From assembly GCA_035493475.1 (NCBI GenBank), contig DATJIF010000056.1:62001-126000 (forward strand): a stretch of 64,000 bases of DNA, written 5' to 3'. Of the stretch, positions 1 through 8,846 are shown in pieces (within the stretch, counting starts at the first letter, position 1; each line of letters starts with the position of its first letter). The position numbers and the translations under genes are program-made. Below the pieces are notes generated by a model that was not told the origin of the DNA, made no database searches, and saw nothing but the letters and a program-made list of their open reading frames with translations. Source of the DNA: Actinospica sp035493475. Its GTDB lineage: Bacteria; Actinomycetota; Actinomycetes; Streptomycetales; Catenulisporaceae.

Positions 1-708
1 CTCCGCCTGCTCCGGCTTGGTCCGCATGATGTGCGCCACGGCTCCGGCCTGCGCGTTGGCGAGGGCGAGATGGTGCGCCACCACGTCGTGCAGCTCGCGG
101 GCGATCCGCACCCGCTCCTCGGCGACCCGCTGGCGCGCCTCCTGCTCCCGGGTCTGCTCGGCGTACTGCGCGCGGGCGTGCACCGACTGGATGTAGGCGC
201 GGCGGACCCGGACCGTGGTGCCCAGCGAGAGCGGCAGCAGCAGCGAGGCGGCGGGCGCGATGAGCGTGATGTCGAGGGACTGGTCCGGGTGCGCGGCCAC
301 CGAGGCGATCGCCACCAGCACGACCATGGTGAAGGCGATGGAGTTCGCGACCTTACGCTCCGAACGCTCGGCCAGCGTGTAGAGCGCGACGACCAGCGGT
401 CCGAGGACGAAGATGCTCGGCAGGTACCCGAGCGCGGCGACGGCGATCCCGGCCACCCCGGTGAGCACGGCGACCGTGCGCGGACGGCTCCGGCGCCACA
501 GCAGGCAGACGGCGCCGAGGCCGGTCAGCAGCACGCCGGGCCACCACTGGTCCTCGGCGGCGGCCCCCGGCGCGCTGATCCGGGTGCCGGGGAACGACAC
601 GCCGAACAGCACCAGCGCGAGCACGGCGTCCAACGCGAACGCGTGGTCGCGGAGAGCGCGCTGCCAGGCGGCCATCACGGGCGACTTCCTGCCGAATACG
701 TTGATCAT
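1..708 (-). CDS. Sensor histidine kinase, N-terminal part (truncated by window edge)
   Basis: This is the N-terminal 236 residues of a two-component sensor kinase; the remainder lies beyond the left edge. Residues about 25-165 contain several hydrophobic segments, consistent with a membrane sensor of four or more helices. A charged helix (about 170-205) then leads into the HisKA_3 dimerisation and phosphoacceptor helix with RIARELHDVVAHH, where His207 is the expected phosphorylation site. That motif is typical of the NarL/LuxR-partner kinases common in actinomycetes. The ATP-binding domain and any response regulator are not visible. The start chosen is ATG at 708; an in-frame ATG at 675 (MAAWQRAL) is an alternative. 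The downstream neighbour on the transcribed side is outside the window, while an MMPL exporter lies upstream on the same strand. Confidence 0.85.
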   Translation of the reverse strand, partial: MINVFGRKSPVMAAWQRALRDHAFALDAVLALVLFGVSFPGTRISAPGAAAEDQWWPGVLLTGLGAVCLLWRRSRPRTVAVLTGVAGIAVAALGYLPSIFVLGPLVVALYTLAERSERKVANSIAFTMVVLVAIASVAAHPDQSLDITLIAPAASLLLPLSLGTTVRVRRAYIQSVHARAQYAEQTREQEARQRVAEERVRIARELHDVVAHHLALANAQAGAVAHIMRTKPEQAE

Positions 709-878
709 GAAGCTTGACCTCGATCCGAAGATAGCGGATTCGGCCGCCTACCAGCAGGCAGGCGGCCGGGACCAAGGGCCGGTAACCGCTCAATCCTCTC
801 CGTTCGGCCGCGCCGCGTCGTCGTGCGGACGCAGCATCTTGCGGCGGGCCGCGTACTGCGGATTGAGTAGTCGCCCGG

Positions 879-3089
879 TCAGCCCACGAGGGCCTCGTCC
901 TGCTCCTGCTCCGGCTTCGGCTCGGCCTTCGCGGCGCGGCGGGTCAGCGCCTCGCCCTCGATGTCGACGCGCGGCAGGATCCGGTCCAGCCAGCGCGGCA
1001 GGTGCCAGGCGCGCTCGCCGAGCATCGCGAGCACGGCCGGGACCAGCGTCATCCGCACGATGAAGGCGTCGAACAGGACCGCGATGGCCAGGCCGAAGCC
1101 GATCATCTTGATCAGCGAGTTGTCCGCGCCGATGAAGCCGGAGAACACCGCCGTCATGATGAGCGCCGCCGCCGTGACCACGCGCGCACTGCTGCGGAAG
1201 CCGCTGGTGATGGCGGTCCGGGCGTCGGCTCCGTGCGCGTGCGCCTCGCGCATCCGGGAGACCAGGAAGACCTCGTAGTCCATCGCGAGTCCGAAGATGA
1301 TCCCGACCATGAAGATCGGCATCAGGGTCATGATGGGCCCGGTCTGGTGCACGCCGATGTACTGCGCGAGCCAGCCCCACTGGAAGACCGCGACCACGGC
1401 GCCGATCGCGGCGAGCACGGAGAGCAGGAAGCCGACGGCCGCCTTGATCGGGATCAGCGTGGAGCGGAACACGATCAGCAGCAGCAGGATCGCCAGGCTG
1501 ATCACCACGACGAGGTACGGGAACAGCGCGTGCTTGACCTTCGTGGCGCTGTCGATGTCGCTGGCCGTGGCGCCGGTGACCAGGTACGTCGCTCCGGTGC
1601 CCTTGGTCAGGTCGGCGCGCTCGGCCCGGATCGTGTTGACCAGGTCCACGGTCTTCTGGTCGCTCGGGCTGGTGGACGGGACGACGGTGAAGACCGCGAC
1701 GGTCCCGGCCGCGTCGTAGCGCGGCGTGGAGACGGAGACCACGCCGGACGTGGAGGCGATGCCGCTGTCGATCTCCGCGACGGCCTTCTTCGCGTCCGGC
1801 GATCCCTGGGCGTCCACGACGACCGTCAGCGGGCCGTTGAAGCCGGGGCCGAACGCCTTGGCCAGGTCGTCGTACGCGCGGCGCTCTGTCGTGGACGTGG
1901 CCAGGTAGCCGTTGTCCTGGGAGCCGAGGTGCAGCTTGGCGATCGGCGTCGCGACGACCCCGAGTCCGATCACGCCGAGCATCAGCAGCGGCACCCGGCC
2001 GCGGATCACGAACCGGGCCCAGCCGGCGCCCCAGCGGCCGCTGCGCTCGGCCTTGTGCACCTTGCCCTTGCGCGCCGAGCGGGACAGCACCGCGTTCGGG
2101 AAGATGCCGAGCATCGCCGGGACGAGCGTGAGGGCGACGAGGACTGCGATCACGACGGCTCCGGCGGCGGCGAGGCCCATCTTCGTCAGCATCGGCACGC
2201 CGACCACGAACAGACCGGCCAGTCCGATCACGACCGTGACCCCGGCGAACAGCACGGCGCTGCCCGCGGTGCCCGTAGCCAGTCCAGCGGCCTCACGTGG
2301 TTCGACGCCGCGCCCGCGTTCCTCGCGGTACCGGGAGATGATGAAGACCGCGTAGTCGATGCCGACCGCCAGGCCCAGCATCGTGGCCAGGGTGCCGGTG
2401 GTCTCGGACAGGCCGAGAGCGTGGCCCAGCGCGGTGATCGCGGTCATGCTCGCGCCGACGCCGACGACCGCGGTGATCAGCGGGACTCCGGCGGCGGCGA
2501 GCGAACCGAACGTGATCAGCAGGATGAGGAACGCGGCGGCGATGCCGATCCCCTCCGTCGCACCGCCGGCCGAGGGTGTCGGGGTCAGCGCCGAGCCGCC
2601 GATCTCCACGGTCATCCCGCCGACCCGGCCGGTCTGCGCGGCGTGCTCGAGTGCCGTCTTCGCGGCGTCGGACAGGTCGGTGGACGGCACGGAGTAGGTG
2701 ATCGTGGCGTACGCGGTCGAGCCGTCCTTGCTCACGGCGCCCGCCTGGAACGGATCGACCGAGCTGGCGACCTCGGGCCCGGCGGCCGCCTCGGCCACGG
2801 ACTTCTCGATGATCGCCTTGTACTCCGCGACCGTCACCTTCTGCCCGCTCGGCGCGACGAACACGAGCTGCGCGACGTCCCCGGTCGAACCGGCGCTCTG
2901 GTAGTGCTCGGAGATGACCGTGGCGGCCTGCTGGGACTCGGTGCCCGGCATCGTGAACGAGTCGCTCGGCGCGGCCGGGGCCTTGGCGGCCGCGATGCCC
3001 ACGGCGGTCAGGATCCCGAACCAGAGCGCCACGACGTACCAGCGCCGCCGGAAGGCCGTGCGGCCCAGAAAGGCCAGGAAGGCAGCCAT
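879..3089 (-). CDS. MMPL family RND-type transporter
   Basis: This 736-residue inner membrane exporter belongs to the MMPL/RND family, which uses proton motive force to move lipids, drugs or small metabolites. The layout is duplicated: one N-terminal helix, an extracytoplasmic domain (about 40-180), six helices, a second extracytoplasmic domain (about 390-510) and six more helices. The paired intramembrane GxxxDY motifs needed for proton relay are present, with Asp245-Tyr246 (VGIDYAVF) and Asp604-Tyr605 (LAMDYEVF). The length is normal for actinobacterial MMPL proteins. The start at 3089 follows an AAGGG-containing ribosome site. It lies next to a sensor kinase gene, but substrate and regulation cannot be read from sequence. 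Confidence 0.93.
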   Translation of the reverse strand: MAAFLAFLGRTAFRRRWYVVALWFGILTAVGIAAAKAPAAPSDSFTMPGTESQQAATVISEHYQSAGSTGDVAQLVFVAPSGQKVTVAEYKAIIEKSVAEAAAGPEVASSVDPFQAGAVSKDGSTAYATITYSVPSTDLSDAAKTALEHAAQTGRVGGMTVEIGGSALTPTPSAGGATEGIGIAAAFLILLITFGSLAAAGVPLITAVVGVGASMTAITALGHALGLSETTGTLATMLGLAVGIDYAVFIISRYREERGRGVEPREAAGLATGTAGSAVLFAGVTVVIGLAGLFVVGVPMLTKMGLAAAGAVVIAVLVALTLVPAMLGIFPNAVLSRSARKGKVHKAERSGRWGAGWARFVIRGRVPLLMLGVIGLGVVATPIAKLHLGSQDNGYLATSTTERRAYDDLAKAFGPGFNGPLTVVVDAQGSPDAKKAVAEIDSGIASTSGVVSVSTPRYDAAGTVAVFTVVPSTSPSDQKTVDLVNTIRAERADLTKGTGATYLVTGATASDIDSATKVKHALFPYLVVVISLAILLLLIVFRSTLIPIKAAVGFLLSVLAAIGAVVAVFQWGWLAQYIGVHQTGPIMTLMPIFMVGIIFGLAMDYEVFLVSRMREAHAHGADARTAITSGFRSSARVVTAAALIMTAVFSGFIGADNSLIKMIGFGLAIAVLFDAFIVRMTLVPAVLAMLGERAWHLPRWLDRILPRVDIEGEALTRRAAKAEPKPEQEQDEALVG

Positions 3090-3269
3090 GATGGAAAGGC
3101 CCTTTCATCGTGTGATTTCTGAGAACGGTCTAAGTTTTCCCTTCTGACCTGGTCCTCGTCGTCGTGCGGGTGAAGACATTCGGGCCTACTGCACCCGCAG
3201 TACACGACCGCCGCGATATCGTGCGAGCGGACGACGCCGAGCGCGCCGCCCGCTTCTACGGTCGAGGAC

Positions 3270-4220
3270 ATGCTGATCACACACACCTGGCGCGTCGTCG
3301 TCCTCGTCGCCGCCGTGGCCCTCGTCGCCGGCTGCGACCGGACGAACGGATCGACGACGGCGGCTACGGCCACGTCGTCCGCCGCCTCGCCCGCCCCGAC
3401 CGCCCAGTCCTACGTGGCGCTCGGCGACTCGTACACGGCCGCCGCCGGAGTCCCCACCCAGACCGGCACCCCCGCCGGCTGCCTCCGCTCGGACGTGAAC
3501 TACCCGAGCCTCGTCGCCCGACAGCTGAAGCTCACCTCGGGGACCTTCAGCGACGTGAGCTGTTCCGGCGCCACCATCAGCGACCTGACGCGGGCGCAGT
3601 CCACCGACAACGGCACCAACCCGGCCCAGATCAGCGCCCTGTCCTCCGCGACCACGCTGGTCACCCTCGGCATCGGCGGCAACGACGTCGACTTCTCCGG
3701 CATCCTGGAACGCTGCTCCGGCATGGGCCTGATCAGCAACGCGATCAACAGCGCCACCGGCGGCGACCTCGCCCCGTGCCGCTCCCTCTACACCTCAGGC
3801 GGCAGCGACCGGATAGCGCGGAAGATCCAGTCCGCGGGCGACGAACTGGCCGCCGCGCTCACCACCATCCACGACAAGGCCCCGCACGCCCGCGTCCTCG
3901 TCGTCGGCTACCCCGACCTGCTCCCCTCGGGCGGCAGCGCGTGCGCCGAACTCCTCAGCATCACCCCCGGCGACCTGGCGTTCCTGAACACCGAGGAGGT
4001 CGCCCTCAACGCCGAACTCAAGCAGCGCGCCGAAGCCGCCGGAGACACGTACGTCGACACCTACACCCCGTCCCAGGGCCACGACGCCTGCACCGCGTCC
4101 GCCACCCGCTGGCTGGAACCCTGGCTCCCCGCGAACCCGAGCCTGCCGCTGCACCCCAACGCGCGAGGCGAACAGGGCATGGCCGCCGCCGTCCTCAGTG
4201 CGGTCGGCGCTCTGCGGTAG
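3270..4220 (+). CDS. Secreted SGNH/GDSL hydrolase (lipase/esterase) lipoprotein
   Basis: This 316-residue exported esterase or lipase of the SGNH fold carries an N-terminal hydrophobic stretch ending in a lipobox (LVAGC, Cys22), so it is probably a lipoprotein anchored outside the membrane. A Ser/Thr/Ala-rich linker (about 25-46) follows. The block I GDSY motif contains the nucleophile Ser54, the oxyanion block GIGGND places Asn138, and HPN near the C-terminus supplies His295. The arrangement resembles Streptomyces extracellular SGNH lipases. It is transcribed divergently from the MMPL exporter with about 180 bases between the starts. Substrate (acyl lipid or polysaccharide ester) is not determinable. 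Confidence 0.9.
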   Translation: MLITHTWRVVVLVAAVALVAGCDRTNGSTTAATATSSAASPAPTAQSYVALGDSYTAAAGVPTQTGTPAGCLRSDVNYPSLVARQLKLTSGTFSDVSCSGATISDLTRAQSTDNGTNPAQISALSSATTLVTLGIGGNDVDFSGILERCSGMGLISNAINSATGGDLAPCRSLYTSGGSDRIARKIQSAGDELAAALTTIHDKAPHARVLVVGYPDLLPSGGSACAELLSITPGDLAFLNTEEVALNAELKQRAEAAGDTYVDTYTPSQGHDACTASATRWLEPWLPANPSLPLHPNARGEQGMAAAVLSAVGALR

Positions 4221-4241
4221 TACCGGCCGGGAACGAGAAAA

Positions 4242-4269
4242 GGCCCCGCCGGACGAATCCGACGGGGCC
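4242..4269 (-). terminator. Intrinsic terminator of the cold shock gene
   Basis: A 12-bp inverted repeat (4242-4253 with 4258-4269, one mismatch or wobble) encloses a 4-base loop. In the minus-strand RNA the hairpin is followed by a UUUU run, which suits the cold shock gene ending at 4294. It may also stop the lipase transcript from the other side. Confidence 0.75.
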
Positions 4270-4293
4270 CAGACGCTCGAAAGCGTTGGGGGA

Positions 4294-4497
4294 TTAGAGC
4301 GGCCGGATGTCGGTCGCCTGCGGGCCCTTCTGGCCCTGGGTGACCTCGAAGCTGACGGCCTGACCCTCCTTCAGCTCGCGGTAGCCCTGCGCGGCGATCG
4401 CGGAGTAGTGGGCGAACACGTCAGGGCCGCCCTCGTCCTGCTCGATGAACCCGAAGCCCTTTTCCGCGTTGAACCACTTCACAGTGCCAGTTGCCAT
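4294..4497 (-). CDS. cspA: Cold shock protein (CspA family)
   Basis: This 67-residue protein is a single cold shock domain, a five-strand OB fold that binds single-stranded RNA and DNA and acts as an RNA chaperone or antiterminator in the cytoplasm. Both nucleic-acid motifs are intact: RNP1 KGFGFIEQ at residues 13-20 and RNP2 DVFAHYSAI at 26-34. The length is standard. The start is fixed by a GGAGAG ribosome site about eight bases upstream. The next gene upstream on the same strand is a DEAD-box helicase, a pairing that fits cold-adapted RNA remodelling, but a 158-base gap separates them and separate promoters are likely. Confidence 0.96.
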   Translation of the reverse strand: MATGTVKWFNAEKGFGFIEQDEGGPDVFAHYSAIAAQGYRELKEGQAVSFEVTQGQKGPQATDIRPL

Positions 4498-4655
4498 ACT
4501 CGTGAACTCTCCTTCATGGAACGCCCGCCCCGAACCTGTTAACGTCCAAGCCCGCGCTGCGATACGCATTCCATACCCGGGCAAGGCTACCCGAACTGGG
4601 AGCCCGCGCCACCGCAACGACTCGACTCGTTCTGCGAAGAGCCGATCCGCCCAGC

Positions 4656-6554
4656 TCAGCGCCCGCGTCCCCGGAAGTTCTGCGACGCCTTCGCCGCCCC
4701 GCCGGACCCGGCCGGGCGCACACTCGTAGTGCCGCCGACCTGCTTCGCGGCGGTCTGCCGGGCCGCGCCGCCCTGCTTGCCGCCGCCGGTGGCCGACTGC
4801 TTCGCCCCGCCCGCGGACTGCTTGGCGGCACCGGCTTGTTTGCCGCCTTGCCGCCGGGGTCGGCGGTTGCGGTTGTTGCGGGGGGATCCCTCGGCGGACT
4901 GGGCGGCCGGCTTTCCGGACTGGTGCTGGGGGCGCGACTCGCCGGTCAGCTCGGCGAGCAGCTCGGGCTCGGCGAGGGTGCGCTCGCCGGGGGCCAGCAC
5001 GGCGAGTTGCGGGTCGCCGGGCTCCGAGCGGGTGGTGGTGGCGGTGATGCGGGCCTTGCGGGTGAGCTCGCGGACCTCGCTGACCTGGGCGTCCGTCATC
5101 AGGGTGACGACGGTGCCCGAGTTGCCGGCCCGCGCGGTGCGGCCGGAGCGGTGCAGGTAGGCCTTGTGCTCGACCGGCGGGTCGGCGTGCACGACGAGCT
5201 CGACCTCGTCCACGTGGATGCCGCGGGCCGCGATGTCGGTGGCGACCAGGGCGCTGGCCTGCCCGGCGACGAAGGCGGCCAGGTTGCGGGTGCGGGCGCC
5301 CTGGGTGAGGTCGCCGTGCAGGTCCACGGCGGGGACGCGGGCCGTGCGCAGCTGCCGGGCGAGCTTGCGGGCGCCGTGCTTGGTCCGGGTGAACACGATC
5401 GTGCGGCCGGGCGCCGAGGTCAGCTCGACGAGTATCGGCAGCCGGTGCTCGGCGTCGATGTGCAGCACGTGGTGCGTCATCTTCGGGACCTCGGACGCGG
5501 CCGAGTCCACCGAGTGCGTGACCGGGTCGTGCAGGTAGCGGCGCACCAGGTGGTCGATGCCGTTGTCCAGCGTCGCGGAGAACAGCAGCCGCTGCCCGCG
5601 CGCGGGCGTCGCGTCCAGGATCCGCTTGACCATGGGCAGGAAGCCGAGGTCGGCCATGTGGTCGGCCTCGTCCAGCACGGTGATCTCGATCGAGTCGAGC
5701 ACCGCGTGCCCGGCGTCCACGTGGTCGAGCAGACGCCCCGGGCACGCGATGACCAGGTCGAGCCCGGAGCGCAGCGCGGAGATCTGCGGCCGCGCGCCGA
5801 CCCCGCCGAAGATCGACGTGGTGCGCAGCCCGAGCGCCGTCGCCAGCGGCTCGGCGGCCGTCTGGATCTGGGTGGCCAGCTCGCGCGTCGGGGCGAGGAT
5901 CAGCGCCCGCGGATGGTTCGGCCGCCGCTTGCGCGGATCCGCCGCCAGCCGGGTCAGCACGGGCAGCAGGAAGCCGAGCGTCTTCCCGGATCCGGTCCGT
6001 CCCCGGCCGAGCACGTCCCGCCCGGCCAGCGCGTCCGGCAACGTCGCCGCCTGAATCGGGAACGGCGCGGTGATGCCCTCCGCGGCGAGCAGTTCGGTCA
6101 GCGCACGCGGCACGCCCAACTCGGCGAAGGTCGCACCGGGGGCGGCAGGAGACGCGGGAGACTCCGCTACGGAGGCAGGAGCGGTCTTGCTCGCGGCGGC
6201 GGAGGAGGACGCAGGCCTGGCCTTGGCTGCGGCGCGCTCAGACGCGGGCTTGCCTGCGGCGCCGCGGCCGGAAGCCGACTTGGCCGCGCCACGTGCCGAT
6301 GCGGGCTTGGTCGCGGTGCGCTCGGACGTGGCCTTCGTACGCTCGGACGCGGGCTTGGCGGCACCGCGCTCGGACGCCGACTTGGTCGCGCCGCGCTCGG
6401 ATGCGGGCTTGGCGGTGCCGCGCTCGGACGTGGCCTGCGTGCGGTCGGAGGCGGACTTGGCTCCGGCGGGGCGCGCGGGGGCGGTCTTCGCCGTGGTGGG
6501 CGCGGGCGCGGTCTCGGCCGCGGCGGCTGGTCGAGCGGGGCGGCGGGCCGCCAT
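4656..6554 (-). CDS. DEAD-box ATP-dependent RNA helicase with repetitive N-terminal tail
   Basis: This 632-residue RNA helicase unwinds RNA duplexes using ATP. Residues 1-150 are a low-complexity Ala/Ser/Lys/Arg tail with 9-residue repeats of the type SERGAAKPA. The helicase core then shows the Q-motif region, Walker A GRTGSGKT (185-192), PTRELATQ, the DEAD box at 295-298, SAT and HRSGRTARAG (motif VI). A basic, Gly/Gln/Lys-rich C-terminal tail ends in RGRGR, typical of RhlE/CshA-type actinobacterial helicases. It could act in ribosome assembly, mRNA decay or cold adaptation alongside the adjacent cold shock gene. The repeat-bearing N-terminus is unusually long for the family. Confidence 0.95.
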   Translation of the reverse strand: MAARRPARPAAAAETAPAPTTAKTAPARPAGAKSASDRTQATSERGTAKPASERGATKSASERGAAKPASERTKATSERTATKPASARGAAKSASGRGAAGKPASERAAAKARPASSSAAASKTAPASVAESPASPAAPGATFAELGVPRALTELLAAEGITAPFPIQAATLPDALAGRDVLGRGRTGSGKTLGFLLPVLTRLAADPRKRRPNHPRALILAPTRELATQIQTAAEPLATALGLRTTSIFGGVGARPQISALRSGLDLVIACPGRLLDHVDAGHAVLDSIEITVLDEADHMADLGFLPMVKRILDATPARGQRLLFSATLDNGIDHLVRRYLHDPVTHSVDSAASEVPKMTHHVLHIDAEHRLPILVELTSAPGRTIVFTRTKHGARKLARQLRTARVPAVDLHGDLTQGARTRNLAAFVAGQASALVATDIAARGIHVDEVELVVHADPPVEHKAYLHRSGRTARAGNSGTVVTLMTDAQVSEVRELTRKARITATTTRSEPGDPQLAVLAPGERTLAEPELLAELTGESRPQHQSGKPAAQSAEGSPRNNRNRRPRRQGGKQAGAAKQSAGGAKQSATGGGKQGGAARQTAAKQVGGTTSVRPAGSGGAAKASQNFRGRGR

Positions 6555-6661
6555 AGAGGACTCCGAACGTGTAGAGCGAGGCCCGGTGGCCGATCGCGAC
6601 GACCAGTGTACGGGGCTTCGGGGCGCAGCCTGGTCTTCGGTCCGCGGCTAGGCTGATCATC

Positions 6662-7204
6662 ATGCTGACCGCACCGCTGGCCGACGGGGCCGAACTCAGA
6701 GCCCTGGAACCGTGGCTGGCACCCGAGTTCCACGCTTTCGTCGAACGAAACCGGGCCCATCTCGCGACGTGGCTGCCGTGGGCGGAGCGGATCGACTCTC
6801 CGGCGGTGGCCGAGGAGTGGCTGCGCGGATACGCCGAGGACCAGGCGCGGGACGGACGCCGGCTGTTCGGGATCTGGCTGGACGACGTCCTGGTGGGCGG
6901 CGTCGGATTCGCCTCGTTCAACGCGGCGTGGGGGACCTGCGAGCTCGGGGCGTGGATCGGGTCGGAGGCTTCGGGCCGGGGGCTGGTGACGCTCGCGGCG
7001 GGCCGCCTGGCCGACTGGGCGATGCGCACGCGCGGGCTGACCCGGGTGGAGTGGCGTGCGACGGTGGAGAACACGCGCAGCATCGCGGTGGCCGAGCGGC
7101 TGGGGATGACGCGCGAGGGGATCATGCGTTCGGCGCTGCCCATGCACGGACGGCGCTACGACCTCGAGGTTTGGGCTCTCGTGGCCGCGGCGCCGTCCGA
7201 ATGA
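6662..7204 (+). CDS. GNAT family N-acetyltransferase (RimJ/RimL type)
   Basis: This 180-residue acetyl-CoA-dependent transferase has the layout of the RimJ/RimL group that acetylates protein N-termini. Visible landmarks are WLPWAERI near residues 37-44, the strand segment GGVGFASFN, the ELGAWIGSEASGRGL acetyl-CoA loop region, and RVEWRATVENTRSIAVAERLGM, the typical RimJ-like C-terminal signature. It is transcribed divergently from the helicase across about 107 bases and converges with a peptide-binding lipoprotein gene 13 bases away. The substrate is unknown; an antibiotic or small-molecule acceptor is also possible. Confidence 0.9.
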   Translation: MLTAPLADGAELRALEPWLAPEFHAFVERNRAHLATWLPWAERIDSPAVAEEWLRGYAEDQARDGRRLFGIWLDDVLVGGVGFASFNAAWGTCELGAWIGSEASGRGLVTLAAGRLADWAMRTRGLTRVEWRATVENTRSIAVAERLGMTREGIMRSALPMHGRRYDLEVWALVAAAPSE

Positions 7205-7217
7205 GCTACTGCTGCGG

Positions 7218-8837
7218 CTATGCGGTGGCCTTGATCAGGAAGATCCAGTCGCCGTTCGAGAGGGTGAACTGGCTCAGCTGGCCGCCGCTGACGGCGAAGC
7301 CCGCGCGGGTCACGTAGACCTCGTCCTCCGTGAACAGCGGCACGTACGGCACCTGGTCGGCGACCGCGGACAGGATCGTCTTCGTCGCCTGCCAGCGGTC
7401 CGAGTTCGGGCCGGCGACCGCGACCACGGCCTGCGCCTGGTCCACAGCCGTCGAGACCCAGTTCGCCATGTTGAGCTTCTGCGCGCCGATGTTCGTGCTG
7501 CCGACGAGCTTGCCGAGCAGCGAGGCCGGATCCGGGTAGCCGGCGCCGAAGTCGAAGGGCAGGTTGATCCCGGTCAGCTGGTGCTGGAAGAACTGCGAGT
7601 ACCACTGGTCCGAGGTCACGGCCTTGAGGGTGATGGTCACACCCAGCGGCTTGAGGTTCTGCTGGATGCTCTCGGCGGCCACCTCCTCCCACGGCTGGTC
7701 CGAGACGTACTGGATGGTCGCGGAGAAGCCGTTCGGGTACGCGGACTGCGCGAGTTCGGTCTTGGCGGCGGACTCGCTGACCGGGTACTGCGGCAGGCTC
7801 GCCAGGAAACTGCTGGCGGCGCTCTCGGATCCGGCGACGCCCGCGAGTTCCTGCGCGGGCACGAGCGCGGTCAGCGGCGCGGCGAACGAGCCGAACGCGG
7901 CGTGCGCGATCCCGGCGCGGTCCACCGAGTAGGCGATCGCCCGGCGCACGTGGACGTCGTTGAAGGGGGCCTTGCTCGTGTCCAGCGCGACGAAGTCCTG
8001 GTTCAGGGACTGCGAGGCGTAGACCGTCGCGCCGGGCACGGCCTTCCACTCGGCGCCGGATCGCAGGTCGGTGACCGGGCCGCCGTCGATGGAGCCCGCG
8101 CGCATCGCCAGCTGCCGCGAGTTGTCGTTGGAGATGACGGAGAACACGACCTTGTCCGGCGCCGGCTTGGTGCGCGCGTAGTCCGGGTTGCGCACCAGGA
8201 TGATCGAATCAGCGGTCTGTGACGCGATCTGGTAGGGGCCGGTGCCGACCGGGGAGACGCCCGGGTTGCCGAGGGTCGCGGCGTGCGCCTTCGCGAACTT
8301 CGCCTCCTCGACGAGGGTGGTGATGTCGATGCCCGCGCGGGCGGTCGGGACGGCGGCGCCGAGGTGCACGGTGACCTGGAGCGGCCCGGTCACCTCCGCG
8401 CTGGTCACGTCCTGGCCGAGCGCGGAGGTCTGCGCGGTCGCGGCGGAGAAGTGTTCGATGCTCCACGCCACGTCCTGCGCGGTCAGGGCGGTGCCGTCGG
8501 AGAACTTCACGCCGGAGCGCAGGGTGTAGACGATCGTCGTGGCGTTCGGCTGGGCGACGGAGGTGGCCAGCACGGGCGTGAACGTGCCCGTGCTCGACAC
8601 GCGCTCGAGCGGCTCGGTCACCAGCGACATGATCGCGCCGGTGGAGTTGTTGTCGTAGCTCTTCGCGTAGTCGAGCGACGCGGGCGCGTTCGGCAGCGCC
8701 CAGTTCAGCAGCGGAATCGTGGCATTCGTGGCCTGTTTCGCGCTGCCGCCGCCGGAGGTGCAGGCGGCAGCGGCCAGCACTCCGGTCAGGGCTACGGCGA
8801 GCGCGAGTGTGGGCCTGCGGCGGCGATGCGGGTCCAT
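7218..8837 (-). CDS. ABC transporter substrate-binding lipoprotein (family 5, peptide/nickel type)
   Basis: This 539-residue solute-binding protein captures oligopeptides or a similar solute outside the membrane and delivers it to the permeases encoded upstream. A basic N-terminus and hydrophobic core end in a lipobox (LAAAAC, Cys about 26), so it is a lipoprotein. The SBP_bac_5 fold is indicated by length and by landmarks such as YTLRSGVKFSDG, the VRRAIAYSVDR segment and GTGPYQI. It is the last gene of a four-gene minus-strand operon, starting only nine bases after the ATPase stop codon. Placing the binding protein last is less common than first. The true ligand cannot be deduced. Confidence 0.93.
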   Translation of the reverse strand: MDPHRRRRPTLALAVALTGVLAAAACTSGGGSAKQATNATIPLLNWALPNAPASLDYAKSYDNNSTGAIMSLVTEPLERVSSTGTFTPVLATSVAQPNATTIVYTLRSGVKFSDGTALTAQDVAWSIEHFSAATAQTSALGQDVTSAEVTGPLQVTVHLGAAVPTARAGIDITTLVEEAKFAKAHAATLGNPGVSPVGTGPYQIASQTADSIILVRNPDYARTKPAPDKVVFSVISNDNSRQLAMRAGSIDGGPVTDLRSGAEWKAVPGATVYASQSLNQDFVALDTSKAPFNDVHVRRAIAYSVDRAGIAHAAFGSFAAPLTALVPAQELAGVAGSESAASSFLASLPQYPVSESAAKTELAQSAYPNGFSATIQYVSDQPWEEVAAESIQQNLKPLGVTITLKAVTSDQWYSQFFQHQLTGINLPFDFGAGYPDPASLLGKLVGSTNIGAQKLNMANWVSTAVDQAQAVVAVAGPNSDRWQATKTILSAVADQVPYVPLFTEDEVYVTRAGFAVSGGQLSQFTLSNGDWIFLIKATA

Positions 8838-8846
8838 GGGTGTGGG

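Noticed and set aside
353..793. Minus-strand 146-residue open frame at the left end
   Set aside because: It overlaps the histidine kinase gene in another frame and its translation is Arg-rich without features.
3092..3107. Inverted GAAAG/CTTTC near the MMPL start
   Set aside because: It overlaps the ribosome site, has imperfect symmetry at the centre and no regulator gene is adjacent.
1002..3122. Long plus-strand open frame (706 residues) opposite the MMPL gene
   Set aside because: Its translation is Arg/Asp/Gly/His-rich with no domain sense and lies wholly antisense to a clearly coding transporter; such mirror frames are expected at this G+C content.
4836..6656. Long plus-strand open frame opposite the DEAD-box helicase
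   Set aside because: Low-complexity Gly/Arg-rich translation without motifs, antisense to a gene with all helicase motifs.
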